From Dichotomocladium elegans (taxonomy: Eukaryota; Mucoromycota; Mucoromycetes; Mucorales; Lichtheimiaceae): a DNA stretch of 64,000 nucleotides. A program made the position numbers and the translations under genes. This document shows positions 35,307 through 46,052 of the stretch, piece after piece. The stretch spans positions 372,001 through 436,000 of the forward strand of contig JAIXMN010000005.1 of assembly GCA_025716815.1 (NCBI GenBank), in the 5' to 3' direction. The notes under the pieces are model-generated. The model searched no databases, was not told the DNA's origin, and saw nothing but the letters and a program-made list of their open reading frames with translations. How positions within the stretch are numbered: position 1 is the stretch's first letter; every line of letters begins with the position of its first letter.

Positions 35307-37188
35307 TCAGAGAATACGGTTCGACTGATCCGCTAGTCCGAATGATCGTCTTGAGGGTAACGAGGATGGAGGTGCCTTTAGCGAGACCAAATCACGTCGC
35401 TTGGAGTCGGGAATATGGTCTTGATTGTTTTCGTCAATGATTTTACGTTTCGGGTGCTGTGCAGCTGGGTTGTTTTCGTTACTGATGCTCTTTTTGTTGG
35501 TGGGTTTGTTTTTCGAAGCTTGGTCGTCACTGTTCTCATTCACACCGATGTGCTTCTTGTTTTCCACGCCACAGGATAACTTCGATTGTCGTACCCTAGA
35601 CCGCCTGCTTTCGTCAGCTACAGCAGTAGTACCAGCCGTAGCCGCAACAGCCGCAACAGCAGAAGACTGAGGGCGACGTGGTCTGTGATATGTTTCTCGA
35701 TGAACTGGCACATGCCGGCGCGTTAACCATGGCTGAAGAGCCTGTGAGTGACGAATATTATATGCATATACGGCATCCTATGCTTACCGGCAGATTCTCT
35801 TTGTCATCCGAAGAAAAGATTCCCGTGATCGATCCAGCCTTGGATGGTCCAGAGACGTTAATGGCTATCTTGCTCTGAGATGAACCGTGAGGGGCATTGA
35901 TCACTTCCCCCTCCGGGATCTCAGATATAGCCGTTTTTTTCTTATTATCGAGACCGGAATCAGAGTCGCGCACTTTGCAGTGAAGCAGTGGAGCTTTGTC
36001 ATATTCTTCTCTGAAGGCTTTCTCAGCATCTGGATGATTAAGATCTTTGAACAGCTGTAATGAATACACACATGTTTAGTAGTTCGGATCAGTGCAGGTA
36101 TATTGGGTGTTTGGGTTGCTTACTGCATCCATGTTGTGTTCGTGCCTAATTAACCGTGCATGAAGGTCTTTTAGTTCCAATCCATCCGTGGTTGTTGCTA
36201 GGACATAAAACCGATACAGATCCATGGTGCTCCAATTCTTCAGATCGAGATCAGCAGTCTCTGCGAGATCCCCAAACCTGCTGACACTCATTGACGTTTT
36301 TTCATCATCGCCGCGCTTGAGCAGGAGGACCGAACGACAACTGTGCCTGAATATGAGATCAAGACAGGCTCTGTTCTGATCTTCCATTAAGAGAACACCA
36401 TGACTCTTTTTCGTCTGAACAAGGTGCGCGAGTTGTGCATTCATATCCCCTCGAACTGTGATGTGCTGAAGCTTTCTTTCGTCAAGACGCTACCGATCCC
36501 CCACCCAAGAGATTAGTTTTTTCTTTTTTCAATTTTTTTTTCGCACCTGTTGAAGGACGGCTATGGAATTTGCCTTTTGAAGGTGGTTCATGTTGCGTTC
36601 ATAGTTCTTCGTGTAATCCTGGCTCTTCCCGTCGTTTTCATCCTTTTTTCCCGTATGGTGTTTTCTATAAGCAATGAGATGAGCAATCTGCGTTGTCCAT
36701 GTGTCGGTGTGTGCGCACACAGAATCATGCACGCACGCCATCCTTTATGCAAAGGAGACCATGCTTACGGCGGGATATCGCTATTGTCCGCCTGCGCAGG
36801 TTGGCTTTCGAAAACGATGATCGGAGTCACGCCGTGCGAGCAGAGAGCACTGATTCGTTCGAGGAAAGGATCCAAATATCTAAGGGCAGACAACATCCAT
36901 ATCACACCCGTATGAGTGCACCATAATAAAGGCGAAAAAGCGAGAGTGGGTGGGTTTTTTTTTTTTTTTTTAAAAAAAAAAAGAAGGGTCATCGTACTCG
37001 TCAGATCCATCTGTCTTTCCGGCATGGCATTTTTTCCTCGTCGAATGTCGCTGTTCGTCCCTTGCAGTAGCAGCATCGACGCTTAGCCAATGGCTGCCGT
37101 CGATGGCCAAAGTCTTCCCAGCATAGCAGGCAAGCTGAACAGGCTCTTGGACTGACTTGATAAGTTGGAACAATTCCGTAATAGCCAT
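35307..37188 (-). CDS. Divergent EXO1/XPG-family protein with eroded active site
   Basis: Minus-strand exons 36998-37188, 36769-36879, 36547-36664, 36124-36489, 35788-36054, 35307-35741 sum to 496 intact codons (495 aa). The N-terminus is an XPG N-domain (ITELFQLIKSVQEP, YAGKTLAIDGSHWL, CSHGVTPIIVFES); an I-domain-like part follows (RGDMNAQLAHLVQTKKSHG, VLLMEDQNRACLDLIF). EXO1/FEN1 normally show VFDG, YEADAQL and TEDSDLL at these places; here the corresponding residues are VFES, GDMNAQL and MEDQNRA, so several metal ligands are replaced. The C-terminal 200 residues are polar and basic, with no recognised domain. All phases agree and stops are absent, so this is an intact gene rather than an obvious pseudogene. 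Likely a non-catalytic paralogue (inference). Confidence 0.75.
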
Positions 37189-37739
37189 TCTGGGCGATCG
37201 CAGCAGGGAAAGAGACACGAATAGGAGGAGTACAGCAGAAGATTGGATAAATTTTCGGGCAGCACGAAAAGCTTGCATCACGAATATTTCTAGCTTTCAA
37301 TTGAATGGAAACCCGCATGGGGCGCCTGCGCTTCCCTTCACTCACTTCCTACTCCAGTGTGTCCTGGGCTCCCGATGTGGCGATCTCTGTATTATAAATT
37401 TTGGTCGGTATGGAGATGAAAGGACAGGCTATTTTGTATCCATCACCCCTCCCCCAAGGACTGATCCCATTCATTCGATGCTTTGCATTGCATCTCTTCG
37501 GTACCAGACGGTGGCATCGTATCGACCCTTTCCTATGAATGTGCTATCCATCGCACATTTGTGACCACAGGGCACACAGCGTGTAGTGCATGTTTGTACT
37601 GCCTTAGAAGTCAACAGGCGCAGCAAGTACAGTATTATCACTATGCAATAATGCCATGTTCGGAAAAGCTAACGTTGAGCGGACTCTAATTGGACTTGCG
37701 CAAGACTGGGGGCATCTTACTCTACGACACATAAAGCGT
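37189..37739. other. Intergenic, nothing clear
   Basis: Upstream of the EXO1-like gene; overlapping short frames only. It ends at the left boundary of the transposon copy 3. Confidence 0.45.
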
Positions 37740-38158
37740 CTACGGTTTTACTGTATTTTCAAAAATAAATTCCGTAAGGGAGGCGCATATAAAGTAATAG
37801 AATATCGCACAAAAATATAATCAATGTCGCCTTGATAAAGAAGGCCGTTAGTCAATAGAAAATATCAGCCCCCTTCCTACCCTTCAACTTACCTCGAATG
37901 TAGCTAGGTGTATCATTGCGATAACAATGGAGGAAGGGCGACAACGGACCAACAGCAACGCCAGCGGCAGAAGCAACGGAGGAAGCGGATGAAGACAAAA
38001 ACACCTCGACGAAGCCATGGTGGGAGACCTGCCGCGGATGCAGTCAAATGATGGTCCCACCAAAGCCCATACCCTCTCCTCTCGAAGCACTTGGGTTAGC
38101 CTGATGTCGTTATCTACAGAGGATCCGGAATATTAGAACAAGGGTAACCTATTGTCTT

Positions 38159-39331
38159 TTACTTTGCTCTTGACAGCTGACCAAAACTGCTCAATCGGTT
38201 TGAGTTCAGGTGAGTATGGTGGAAGACAAGCACATCGATATCCTCAGCCTTATGGATAGGTGCGTTACCCATTACCAAATAATGGCCCTTCGTATCTTCA
38301 TATTTATCCATCTCGTCCATTGTAGCCTTAAGGAAGCTGAGATAATGTCCAGTTACAGTTCCTCTGCTCGCAACCTCAGATTGACCTGCCCTCTTACTCT
38401 TCTTGATCTGCAGCTGCGGGAGCCTCAAGCTACATTGAATGATGCCTGATGCTGAGATTACTCCCAAGTTTGTGGTTGCCTTTGCTCTTGTCTTTGGTAG
38501 TGTGACCACTGCAGGAGTTCCTTTCATGAACCATGTCATGCTGCGTTTCATATGAATATGGAATTCAGACTCGTCAAGGAAAACGCAGCGTTTTGTAAAG
38601 TCAACGCGTGTCCTGTCCCATTTGCGCACGCAATCAAGTGCCCTTGGATTTTGCATCGCTATCCCTGTCTACAGGCTGAAGCCGAGCCATTTTCAATGAC
38701 AAGTTGCATTTGTTTTTCATAAATCGATGGAGCGTCGTTTTGGATACTTTGAGACTCTCAATCTTTGGAGCAGTTGCTCCATCAGTTCCTCTAGGACAAT
38801 GGATGTATTCTCATCAACGCATTCTAAAAACGCTCTTATGATCTTTATCAAGAGTACTAGCAATCCCTCGCGTTAGGTTGCTTAAAGATGCTGTCAGGTG
38901 TCCTGCTCGTACTGTAATGCCCATCGCTGGGCTGAATGAACATGGATTCCTAGCAGCTGATACACTCAAGACCTTCCCAAATATCAGTTTGATAAAATAT
39001 GGCCTTGTCTTGGTCAGTGTACGCTGTGTAGTTGCGCTTCTTTCATACGAATGTCTGTATTCTTTCGCTTGGGAACGTGTTTGGTAGTGAGCTCCGAGTT
39101 ATCTCTGCAAGATATGCTATGCAGATATTCAGTGTGAGAACAAACGGATTGCAGAGAGTATAATTCTTGATCAACGACATAGTCCATAGGTTCAGGACAG
39201 CCATGCTCATCAACGACATGACCTTGGCCATTGTAGTAAAAAAAGAATAGATTGCTCATTTCAGAATGTAAAAGTGTGTAAACGAGAAAGAGTTGAAGCT
39301 TTTTTGTGCCACATCTTTTCGTGGATGCATG
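38159..39331 (-). pseudogene. Tc1/mariner (IS630-like) DDE transposase, broken
   Basis: The N-terminal part (39331-39020) encodes GQGHVVDEHGCPEPMDYVV and downstream residues of unknown fold; the middle 38650-39000 has several stops; the DDE_3-type core lies at 38159-38656. The first catalytic Asp is present in RCVFLDESEFHIH. The second, normally in a DNAPIHK motif, reads GNAPIHK (Asp lost). Just after it a frame change separates the core from an out-of-frame PPYSPEL segment with PIEQFW, where the third acidic residue belongs. Not functional. Confidence 0.78.
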
Positions 39332-39361
39332 TGACATGCGATTTTATTTTTGTGTGATCCT

Positions 39362-39392
39362 GCGACTTCAGAACTGGGCAGGGTGCAACTTT
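39362..39392 (+). repeat. Right-end repeat of the transposon family, copy 3
   Basis: CGACTTCAGAACTGGG plus GGGTGCAACTTTT, matching 27932-27960 (one base shorter) and 17063-17092. It ends about 20 bp before the next gene's ATG. Confidence 0.72.
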
Positions 39393-39411
39393 TTGATTCT
39401 GAGAAACTTGT

Positions 39412-40615
39412 ATGCTTGCACCAAGGAACGTTTGCCGCACAGGCAGAAAGATACGCTGCCTCAAGCAATGCAGGGGGATTTCTTCTGAAGATTCGTCACG
39501 TCCATTTCCTTCGCCGTTTCCTACACGACCTGCTCAACAGCAACAGCAGCAACAATCGATGCCAATAAGGCCTTCTTCCGCAGACGAATTACCTCTTCCT
39601 ACGCCTATCCCAATGTCACGCAATGCACCTTTATCCGGCGACAATTTACCACCGCCAGCTGCCATGCCGCTCGAAGATCTTTCTTCCGGAAGTCCTTGGA
39701 TCCATACACATCATTTCGACACATACCAACTGCTGAAATCCTTAGAACGACAGGGCTTTTCACGCGCACAAGCCGAAGTTGTAATGAAAGGCATCAAGTT
39801 CAAGCTTCGCGAAAGGTAGGGGTCATTCCGGTTGCGCTGCCCTCCAAGATTCGACTAATGCCTGACTGTTTAGCTCATCGTTTCTTCGGCGGCGCTTCCT
39901 GCTGCGATCCGATCTAGACAATGTTAGAAGCCTATTAGGGATCCGTATTATGCTATTGCTGCTTTTGTTAAGGCTTCGCTCTGTTTTCTTTGCTTAGGAA
40001 ACGTATCTCTTCAAGGCAGGTCTAACTGAACTGCGCACAGAAATCCAAACCATGCGTCGTACCGACATCCAGATGCTTCAGGCCGAGATGACGGCTGTGA
40101 CACGCGACGTGGAGGCTATCGGGCAGAAGCTTCGCGAGGATGTCGGAATGATGAAGAACGACATTACCCTTGACCTGAATAATCGAAAAAATGATGGCCG
40201 CGAAGAATTAAAAGCAATTGATATGAAGATTCAGGAGATGAACAACAAATTGACGGTATCTCTCGGGGATGTCAAGACCGGCATTGAAGCCGTCCGGTGG
40301 GAAACTATCTGGAAGGGAATGTGTAAGTAGATGATAAGGTTCCGTGAAGAAGGTCGATGGTTGATAAGAACGTAACTATGCGAGGCCACTTATTCCATAT
40401 TCTCGTCTCCCACTCTGCGTCTCCCCCCCTCTCTTTCTCTTTTTCCAGCCGGCGTAGCTGCAGCTGCAATGACCATTGCCGGCTTGGGCTATTTGCTAAC
40501 TCGTTATGCAGAGAACAAAGCAGAAGCTATCCGTATCCAGAAACAGAAGCAACGGAAACAATTGCAGGAAGATGCAAGACGTGCCGGCACAGCCGATATG
40601 GAGGTCGTCTTTTGA
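39412..40615 (+). CDS. CCDC90/MCUR1 (FMP32-like) mitochondrial coiled-coil protein
   Basis: Mitochondrial inner-membrane coiled-coil protein; CCDC90 family members are linked to the calcium uniporter or to respiratory-complex assembly (family knowledge, role here uncertain). Exons 39412-39815, 39874-39922, 39998-40322 and 40449-40615 give 315 codons. The N-terminus is Arg/Lys-rich without acidic residues for about 20 residues, like a targeting sequence, followed by a Gln/Pro linker. The conserved core is FDTYQLLKSLERQGFSRAQA, then ETYLFKAGLTELRTEIQ and a long coiled coil; one membrane span (AAAAMTIAGLGYLL) sits near the C-terminus. The start lies about 20 bp from a transposon end, so the native N-terminus or promoter may have been replaced. 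Confidence 0.88.
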
Positions 40616-42305
40616 GCTACAAAGTGTGAGAACGATTTGTTCGTTTGTTACCAAATTCTTTTATATATAATAAACATTTGTAGATGCTAGAATAACTGTG
40701 ATACTTTCATTTCCCTTCGATGTGTGTAGCTCTGAGACGTGGGCGATGGAGTGGGGAATATGGAGCGGGCGGCTATAGCTGGCACGGAAGAAACCCTGGA
40801 AATAGGAGCACAATTCCGGAGCAGAGGGACACGGGAAGCGTTAACAGTGTGAGGAGAGCTCGGCAGAATAACCTAAGACTCCAGTATGCGTGGCAAGTAC
40901 GTACGACGCCAACATAGCGTCCAGACCGCCAGCGGGAGTACTATAATAGCAGCGTCTTTGCAGCTTGGGATCCTTGATAGCTTCTACCCTTTCGCGCTGA
41001 ACATTTGTTGAAATGGAAAAAGCAGGTACCCTCAGTTGGGCGAAGCGCGTCGGTGGGGAAGGAGGTGAATTAAAGGGCAGTATTCTCGATTGGGTCCGCT
41101 GATCGTGTGCCTTGCGACGTTCAACATCCATCTACTGACTCGTGTCGTACGACGATGGCAAACCATGCATGATGCAGTTTGCTCCTTTTACGTTTACGTC
41201 GTGTATCTAACATGGGATACTTTCCATCACAATATATACGATCAAGCGTTGATCGTGCCCCAGTCCCATTGACTGTGTAGATCCGATGTGGTACTTTATT
41301 CTCTTCTTCTTTTTATACGATTTGAGTTGGTTCACGTATTGTAAAAATTAGAACATCGATACATGCCTTAGAGTCCCGAAATCTTTTCTGCTTTTACATT
41401 CAAAGGAGGAGGAGGAGGGGGTGGGAGGACTGGAAAGGTACCTACTTTCGATAGGTCATGAGATCACCGTCATCCAAAGTAATCCGGGGATATTCAGCAA
41501 TGAGGAATCAAATCACTTTAAGGATCCTTAGGCTACCGTCATCCAAATATTGTGCAGGATACAGCCCCAGTTAATACAGGCACACAAGCACATACACGTG
41601 CGTGTACGTGCGTATGCGCGCGCGTGTGTGTGCTTGCTCGCTTAGGATCCAGGAATGTTTTGTATTTGTTTAACTTGGGACCCTCATGACTGGAATACTT
41701 ACTATACTGAATGGGGGTCTTTTTAGGCTATATGTTTGGAAGCAGAATTTACAGATGAGCCAGCTGTACCGGAGGAGGGAGGTAAATATGTATATATATG
41801 CCTGGAGACGATATCAAAACTCATGCGTTTGTTACAGTATTCGAAGAGTGTGTAGGGACAGTATTTCATTGCCCGGTCTGATTGGGGCGACTTATTTTGT
41901 AGGGGCTAGTTGATGACGTTCGGATGTGTTTGGTTTACATAGGAGAGAGAGAGAGAGAGAGACAGAGCAGCACAACGCAGCGATCGCCTGCACGGTACAT
42001 TCCACTTTGTGTTATATATACCCAAATGGAGGTATACACACCCGACGTTTTATATGCATTCTGCGTTCCGCGTAACTTTGATCTGATGATAACTTGTGGT
42101 GGGTAGTAGGGGATCGTCTACAGTGTGTCCAACTCTTCACCCCTTGCTTGCCATGTCGATGATACCCTTAGCTGTGCTTTAAACTGTCGGGTCCTCCAGG
42201 TTCAATGGGATGGGGACACATCTATTGACAGAGATCGTAAACAAATGTGTCTACACAATTTTCCTATGTGCGAACGTGTACTTTGATTACATGCAGTGAT
42301 TCTGA
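40616..42305. other. Long intergenic region with microsatellites
   Basis: Contains GGA-rich (41406-41422), alternating purine-pyrimidine GT/GC (41580-41630) and GA (41943-41962) tracts. Short frames such as 41090-41272 and 41686-41913 show no recognised domain. Nothing convincing as a gene. Confidence 0.45.
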
Positions 42306-43310
42306 TGCCCACCGTCGTTCAGCGGACTACACGCGTAGGCACCTGCTGTGCCTTATGAGTCTCAAAACAGACAGGCTTTCTCTTTCTCTCTTTCTTTCCC
42401 TCCCTCCCCTCTTTTTCTGTTTCTCTCCCTCGATCTGTTTCTTTCCTTCTTTTTCCTTCGATCGTACTCACTACGAATACGTACGTCAGGCTGATTTCCA
42501 ACACAGAGTGCTTCGATCCCTATTGCAGTGTTTGCTGCTGTCTGCCGTCCGCTCTGGAAGAAGCCGACGCAGCAAGTCCACTGACAGAGGCCAATCTCCG
42601 TATTCATACGCGCATGGTACATAAATATGTCAAAATGATGTGCCTTCGGTCCGTATTAAAATGTCAAAAATTCCAATGCTCTCCAGTGTTCGGCAGACCC
42701 GCATGCACGGGAGCGCCGCATTGAAGCATATGTCAGCTCTCAGGTGGCTGTGCTTCGGTTGGAACTGGAATTGCAACAGAGCAGGTCCAAGCTCATCCGG
42801 TCACTCTGCGGCGGCGGCGACGGGAATGGATTCCCGCCGCCCGCACAGGAAGTCATCTTTTACAACCGTAGCAGCCAGCATGCCAGCGAGAAAAAGAGGA
42901 AAACAAAATGGTACCATGTCTTTTTCTGCAACAATAGCGGCAATAGCATACCCAGCAGCAGCAGCAGCAACAACAACAACAGCAGCAGCAACAGACGTCA
43001 GCGGAAGCAGCAGAAAAGGACCGCGAGAAAGACTGTTATCTCGCCCAACAAGCCACATTTGGCCTTCTCGTTCAAATGGTGCCGTCGCAATTGGCTCATC
43101 GCTTCCAAATACCCAAACTCGGCCGCGGCAAACAACGGCGTACTCTGCAGTAGTAAGAAGAAAAAGAGACAGCAACATTTATCACACCATAGCCGGACTT
43201 TGGTAACATCAGACACTTGGACAGCTCGCGAGCGCCAGCCTCGGCGTGTCTCGACACAGGATGGCGAGACGAGCCATAGAATGGCTCATTACTTTTGGGT
43301 GAACTAATAC
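42306..43310 (+). CDS. Candidate spliced gene, coiled-coil with polyQ tract, unidentified
   Basis: Exon-like pieces that can be joined in phase: ATGCCC at about 42306 (MPTVVQRTTR|GTAGGC donor), ADFQHRVLRSLL from 42490, LTEANLRIHTRM ending at a GTACAT donor near 42616, then from about 42690 ERRIEAYVSSQVAVLRLEL (coiled-coil-like) and, in a later frame, a CAG/CAA tract (42956-42993) encoding about 13 Gln followed by a protein-like segment (YLAQQATFGLLVQMVP). Two alternative frames remain open across the last 350 bp, so the structure downstream of 42840 is unresolved. No family recognised. Confidence 0.3.
42956..42993 (+). repeat. CAG/CAA trinucleotide repeat
   Basis: About 13 alternating CAG and CAA triplets, encoding polyQ, polyS/N or polyA/T depending on frame; part of the candidate gene at 42306-43310. 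Confidence 0.8.
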
Positions 43311-43842
43311 TTGTTCGAATCGATAATGAGCCCTACGTTTTCCACCCATGGATCGACGATACCTACAACACACATTTGCGCGCGCGAGCCCTCCCCATCC
43401 CCCCCCCACCGTCTCTTCCCATACCGCAGACAGTTACACATCCTCTTCGCACCCCCCCTCTTTTTCTTCTCCCGTCCCAAATGCAAGCACTAGGTTCCTA
43501 ATCTTTTGACAAGAAAAAAAAATACACAGGATCTCGCTCAACATCAAGCAACATTCCGTCTCTCCTTCGTTCATAGCGAAATATTGCTATCCATAGCAGG
43601 CTCCTCTTTGTCGCATGTTCCTTATCATGTGAACCGAAGAAAGATTTTCTTGGCCTTGGCACATGGATCATGAGATCACACAAAATACATAAAGTTCGCT
43701 GGGGCTTACGCGAATCATTTTCCTTTTCTTTCTCTTCTCTCCACTAAGTCAATGCCTTACAAACAGTGGAATCCAAAGTCGTACTACACCAACTCGGGTA
43801 AATTTGTGTTTTGTAATGAATGATTTAAAATGAGATTCAACA
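43311..43842. other. Intergenic, promoter region of the DUF4097-type gene
   Basis: C-rich and T-rich tracts at 43395-43475 and 43715-43745. An ATG at 43752 opens a short exon (MPYKQWNPKSYYTNS|GTAAAT) that could be the true first exon of the next gene. Confidence 0.45.
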
Positions 43843-45298
43843 ATGGAAAGCTACGAAGAATACTCATCGAGTCCAACGCTATCAGGAAGTGGAAGTGGGT
43901 CCTTTATTTCCTGGTCTCCGCGCGACTGGTTCCAGAGCAGACAGGAACTAAGAGTCCCTCTGATAGGACAATCATCTCGAAGAGGCGCTCTTTCTGATGT
44001 GTACAATGATGGCAGCGAAGACGGCCGACTTTGCCTGGGAGGGTATAAATACACCATACTGGCCGTTCTAGTATGGCTTGTATTCTTCAAATACGGTGAC
44101 TGGTTTCGGCGTAGCGATGATTTATGTCATGACTGTATCGAATGGGTCGACGCACCTAAAGGTGTCGTGATCGACGAAAACGCCACATTGGATATTGTAG
44201 GTCGTGTGACGGACGGCCATGTACGAGTGCATCGGTCCGATAATCGATGGGGAGTGATCGAAACAAAGGTCATGGCGTCTTCTGAAGATTTAGCAAAGCA
44301 GTTCAAGTCCATAGTGGCTACATCTGGATCAACCACCAAGGTCCGGCTCGAGTTTCCTTTGGACCTTCACTGGCGCGATAAAATAGAGGTTGAGGTGGAT
44401 ATCTGGCTTCCCCACGTGAGCGCGGGGAAACAGTTGCAAGTTGAGGTACCCAATATGGAAATTCATGTCCTCGATGCTTTTGAGAATGTCGATTGGTTTG
44501 ACCTGAAGACAACCAATGCCGCCATCTGCCTAGAGAAATCCTGGAGTGGGAACAACCTTCGCCTGCAAACGACCAACGGACCGATACGGTCCCAATCAGC
44601 AGCGGTGGTTGCTGGCGAAATTGTCTCATGGAAGACTAAGAATGGACTCATCCGTGCAGAAAGCATTATCGCGGGTGAGTCCGTTGATCTCTTGACTACA
44701 AACGGTGAAGTGATGGTCAAGAGATCGGTCAAGGCTGGCAATGCCGTGACCGTGTCTTCAAGCAACGGCGAAATTCGGATCGGTATTATCGCAACACATA
44801 TGGCTAGGATTAAAACATCCAATGCATCCATCGAACTCAATAGAGTGAATGCAGCAGACGCTTTGGTCGAGACTTCGAACGGGCTCATACAGGCCAACCT
44901 TTATGGATCGCAGGAAGACTCTCAATTTGTTCTGACGACATCGAATGCGCGCGTCCGTGTTTATGTTGGTGGCCTGACTGGGCCATCGCCGCGCCTCACT
45001 ATTCAGACCTCCAACGCACCGTTCTTTGTCGAAGTGGTATGACGCTTTTCTTTTTCTTTTTAGGCCGGCCACGGTGGAAATCTCACGTGTCATCTCTCGT
45101 TAGCAATCAACTTTTGCGGGTACTTTCACCGCAGAAACGTCAAAGGGTTACAACATAACAGTTGATTCGGACTTGGATGAACTCGAGTTCTATGAAATCG
45201 AGAAAGAGTACAAGAGAGGAATGTTCTCAAGCGGAAGCGGCGAAATTGCTGTTTCAACAAGCCATAGCGGTGCATATCTCCAATTTCGCCATCAATGA
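43843..45298 (+). CDS. Single-pass membrane protein with DUF4097-like repeats
   Basis: Exons 43843-45036 and 45104-45298 give 463 codons. A Ser/Gly-rich cytosolic N-terminus is followed by one membrane span (YTILAVLVWLVFFKYGDWF, residues about 68-86) and a long extracytoplasmic region built of about seven repeats, each ending in a T(S/T)NG or TSNA motif (LKTTNAAICLE, LQTTNGPIRS, WKTKNGLIRAES, LLTTNGEVMV, VSSSNGEIRIG, IKTSNASIEL, VETSNGLIQANL), the pattern of DUF4097/adhesin-like beta-solenoids. Function unknown. The ATG has a good context (ACAATGG); an upstream exon from 43752 joined at 43859 is an alternative that also keeps frame. Confidence 0.75.
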
Positions 45299-45690
45299 GC
45301 CCGCCCGTCGATGCTTCCTTTTACTTCCCGACATACCCAATGGGATCTACGCGCTGTTTTCTTTTTATATACACGCTTCCTCTGCTCACCCCCCTCTTTT
45401 TTCCCCATGATTTCATTCTCTGCGAGTGAATGATCTTTGAAGCATCTTTGCAGAATTGTAGCGAATGCATTTCCTCTGGGATAAACAATTTCGCTTTTCT
45501 GTTCGATGCAAGAATAAAAGTTATAACAGAGGGAATGAACCCTCAGCATCTCAATATTCAGGGCCTGCTCAGGTTCAAAAGGTTTTTAGGCTGAGCAGGT
45601 AGTATCCAAGATGCACACGACTTTTGAAAATTTTCCGCCCCCCTTTTTCTTTCACTTTTACTTCCTCCCCCAAAAAGGCACGGTTCAAGA
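45299..45690. other. Short intergenic region
   Basis: 3' flank and promoter of MZT1; a T/C-rich tract at 45638-45672 precedes the MZT1 start. No gene seen. Confidence 0.5.
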
Positions 45691-46052
45691 ATGGACCCAT
45701 CGAAGCCAAGAAATGTAAAAGAGACTCTTGATAGCAAGTATTCTTCCATGCGCCCAATAAACATTGAAAGCTTTTATTAAACGTTATGACGTTCAACCTT
45801 TTATTCTTCCTTCGTCCTTTAGTCTTACTCGAAATGGCCACCATGCTCAACACAGGCCTAGATCGAGACACGCTTGCGCTGTGTGTTTCAATGTGCGAAC
45901 GCGGAGTAAATCCAGAAGCAATAGCGGTATGATACTTTTTATCGGCCAAAAAAATAGAGGACAGCGCTGATGAAAGCATTGCAAATTGCATATAACCATA
46001 AAAAAAAAAGAACGTCATCAAAGAGCTTCGACGGCAAGATCGTGTGAAATAG
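45691..46052 (+). CDS. MZT1: Mitotic-spindle organizing protein, MOZART1
   Basis: Binds gamma-tubulin complex proteins and helps recruit the gamma-tubulin complex to spindle pole bodies (family knowledge). Exons 45691-45733, 45823-45926 and 46011-46052 encode 62 residues: KETLDILLEMATMLNTGLD then TLALCVSMCERGVNPEAIA and VIKELRRQD, which line up residue for residue with the MOZART1 core (ILNTGLD, CVRLCEQGINPEALS, VIKELR). The first intron (45734-45822) starts with GC (GATA|GCAAGT); the junction D-I-L-L-E depends on it. Because every exon is short, simple ORF searches miss this gene. Its size is typical of fungal MZT1. Confidence 0.9.

Larger units (their letters stand above)
37740..39395 (-). 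mobile_element. Transposon copy 3: mariner-type element with Fanzor-like left end
   Basis: Left end 37740-37890 matches the non-coding tail 3' of Fanzor copy 2 (shared TATTTTCAAAAATAAAT core, then weaker matches up to a shared AACTTAC donor-like site). The interior holds the transposase pseudogene; the right end is the repeat at 39362-39392. The stretch 37891-38158 is low-complexity and unassigned. The element sits directly upstream of the CCDC90-like gene. Confidence 0.65.

Noticed and set aside
42801..43178. Long minus-strand frame rich in Ala and Val
   Set aside because: It is the reverse-strand reading of the CAG/CAA repeat region, with biased composition and no domain.
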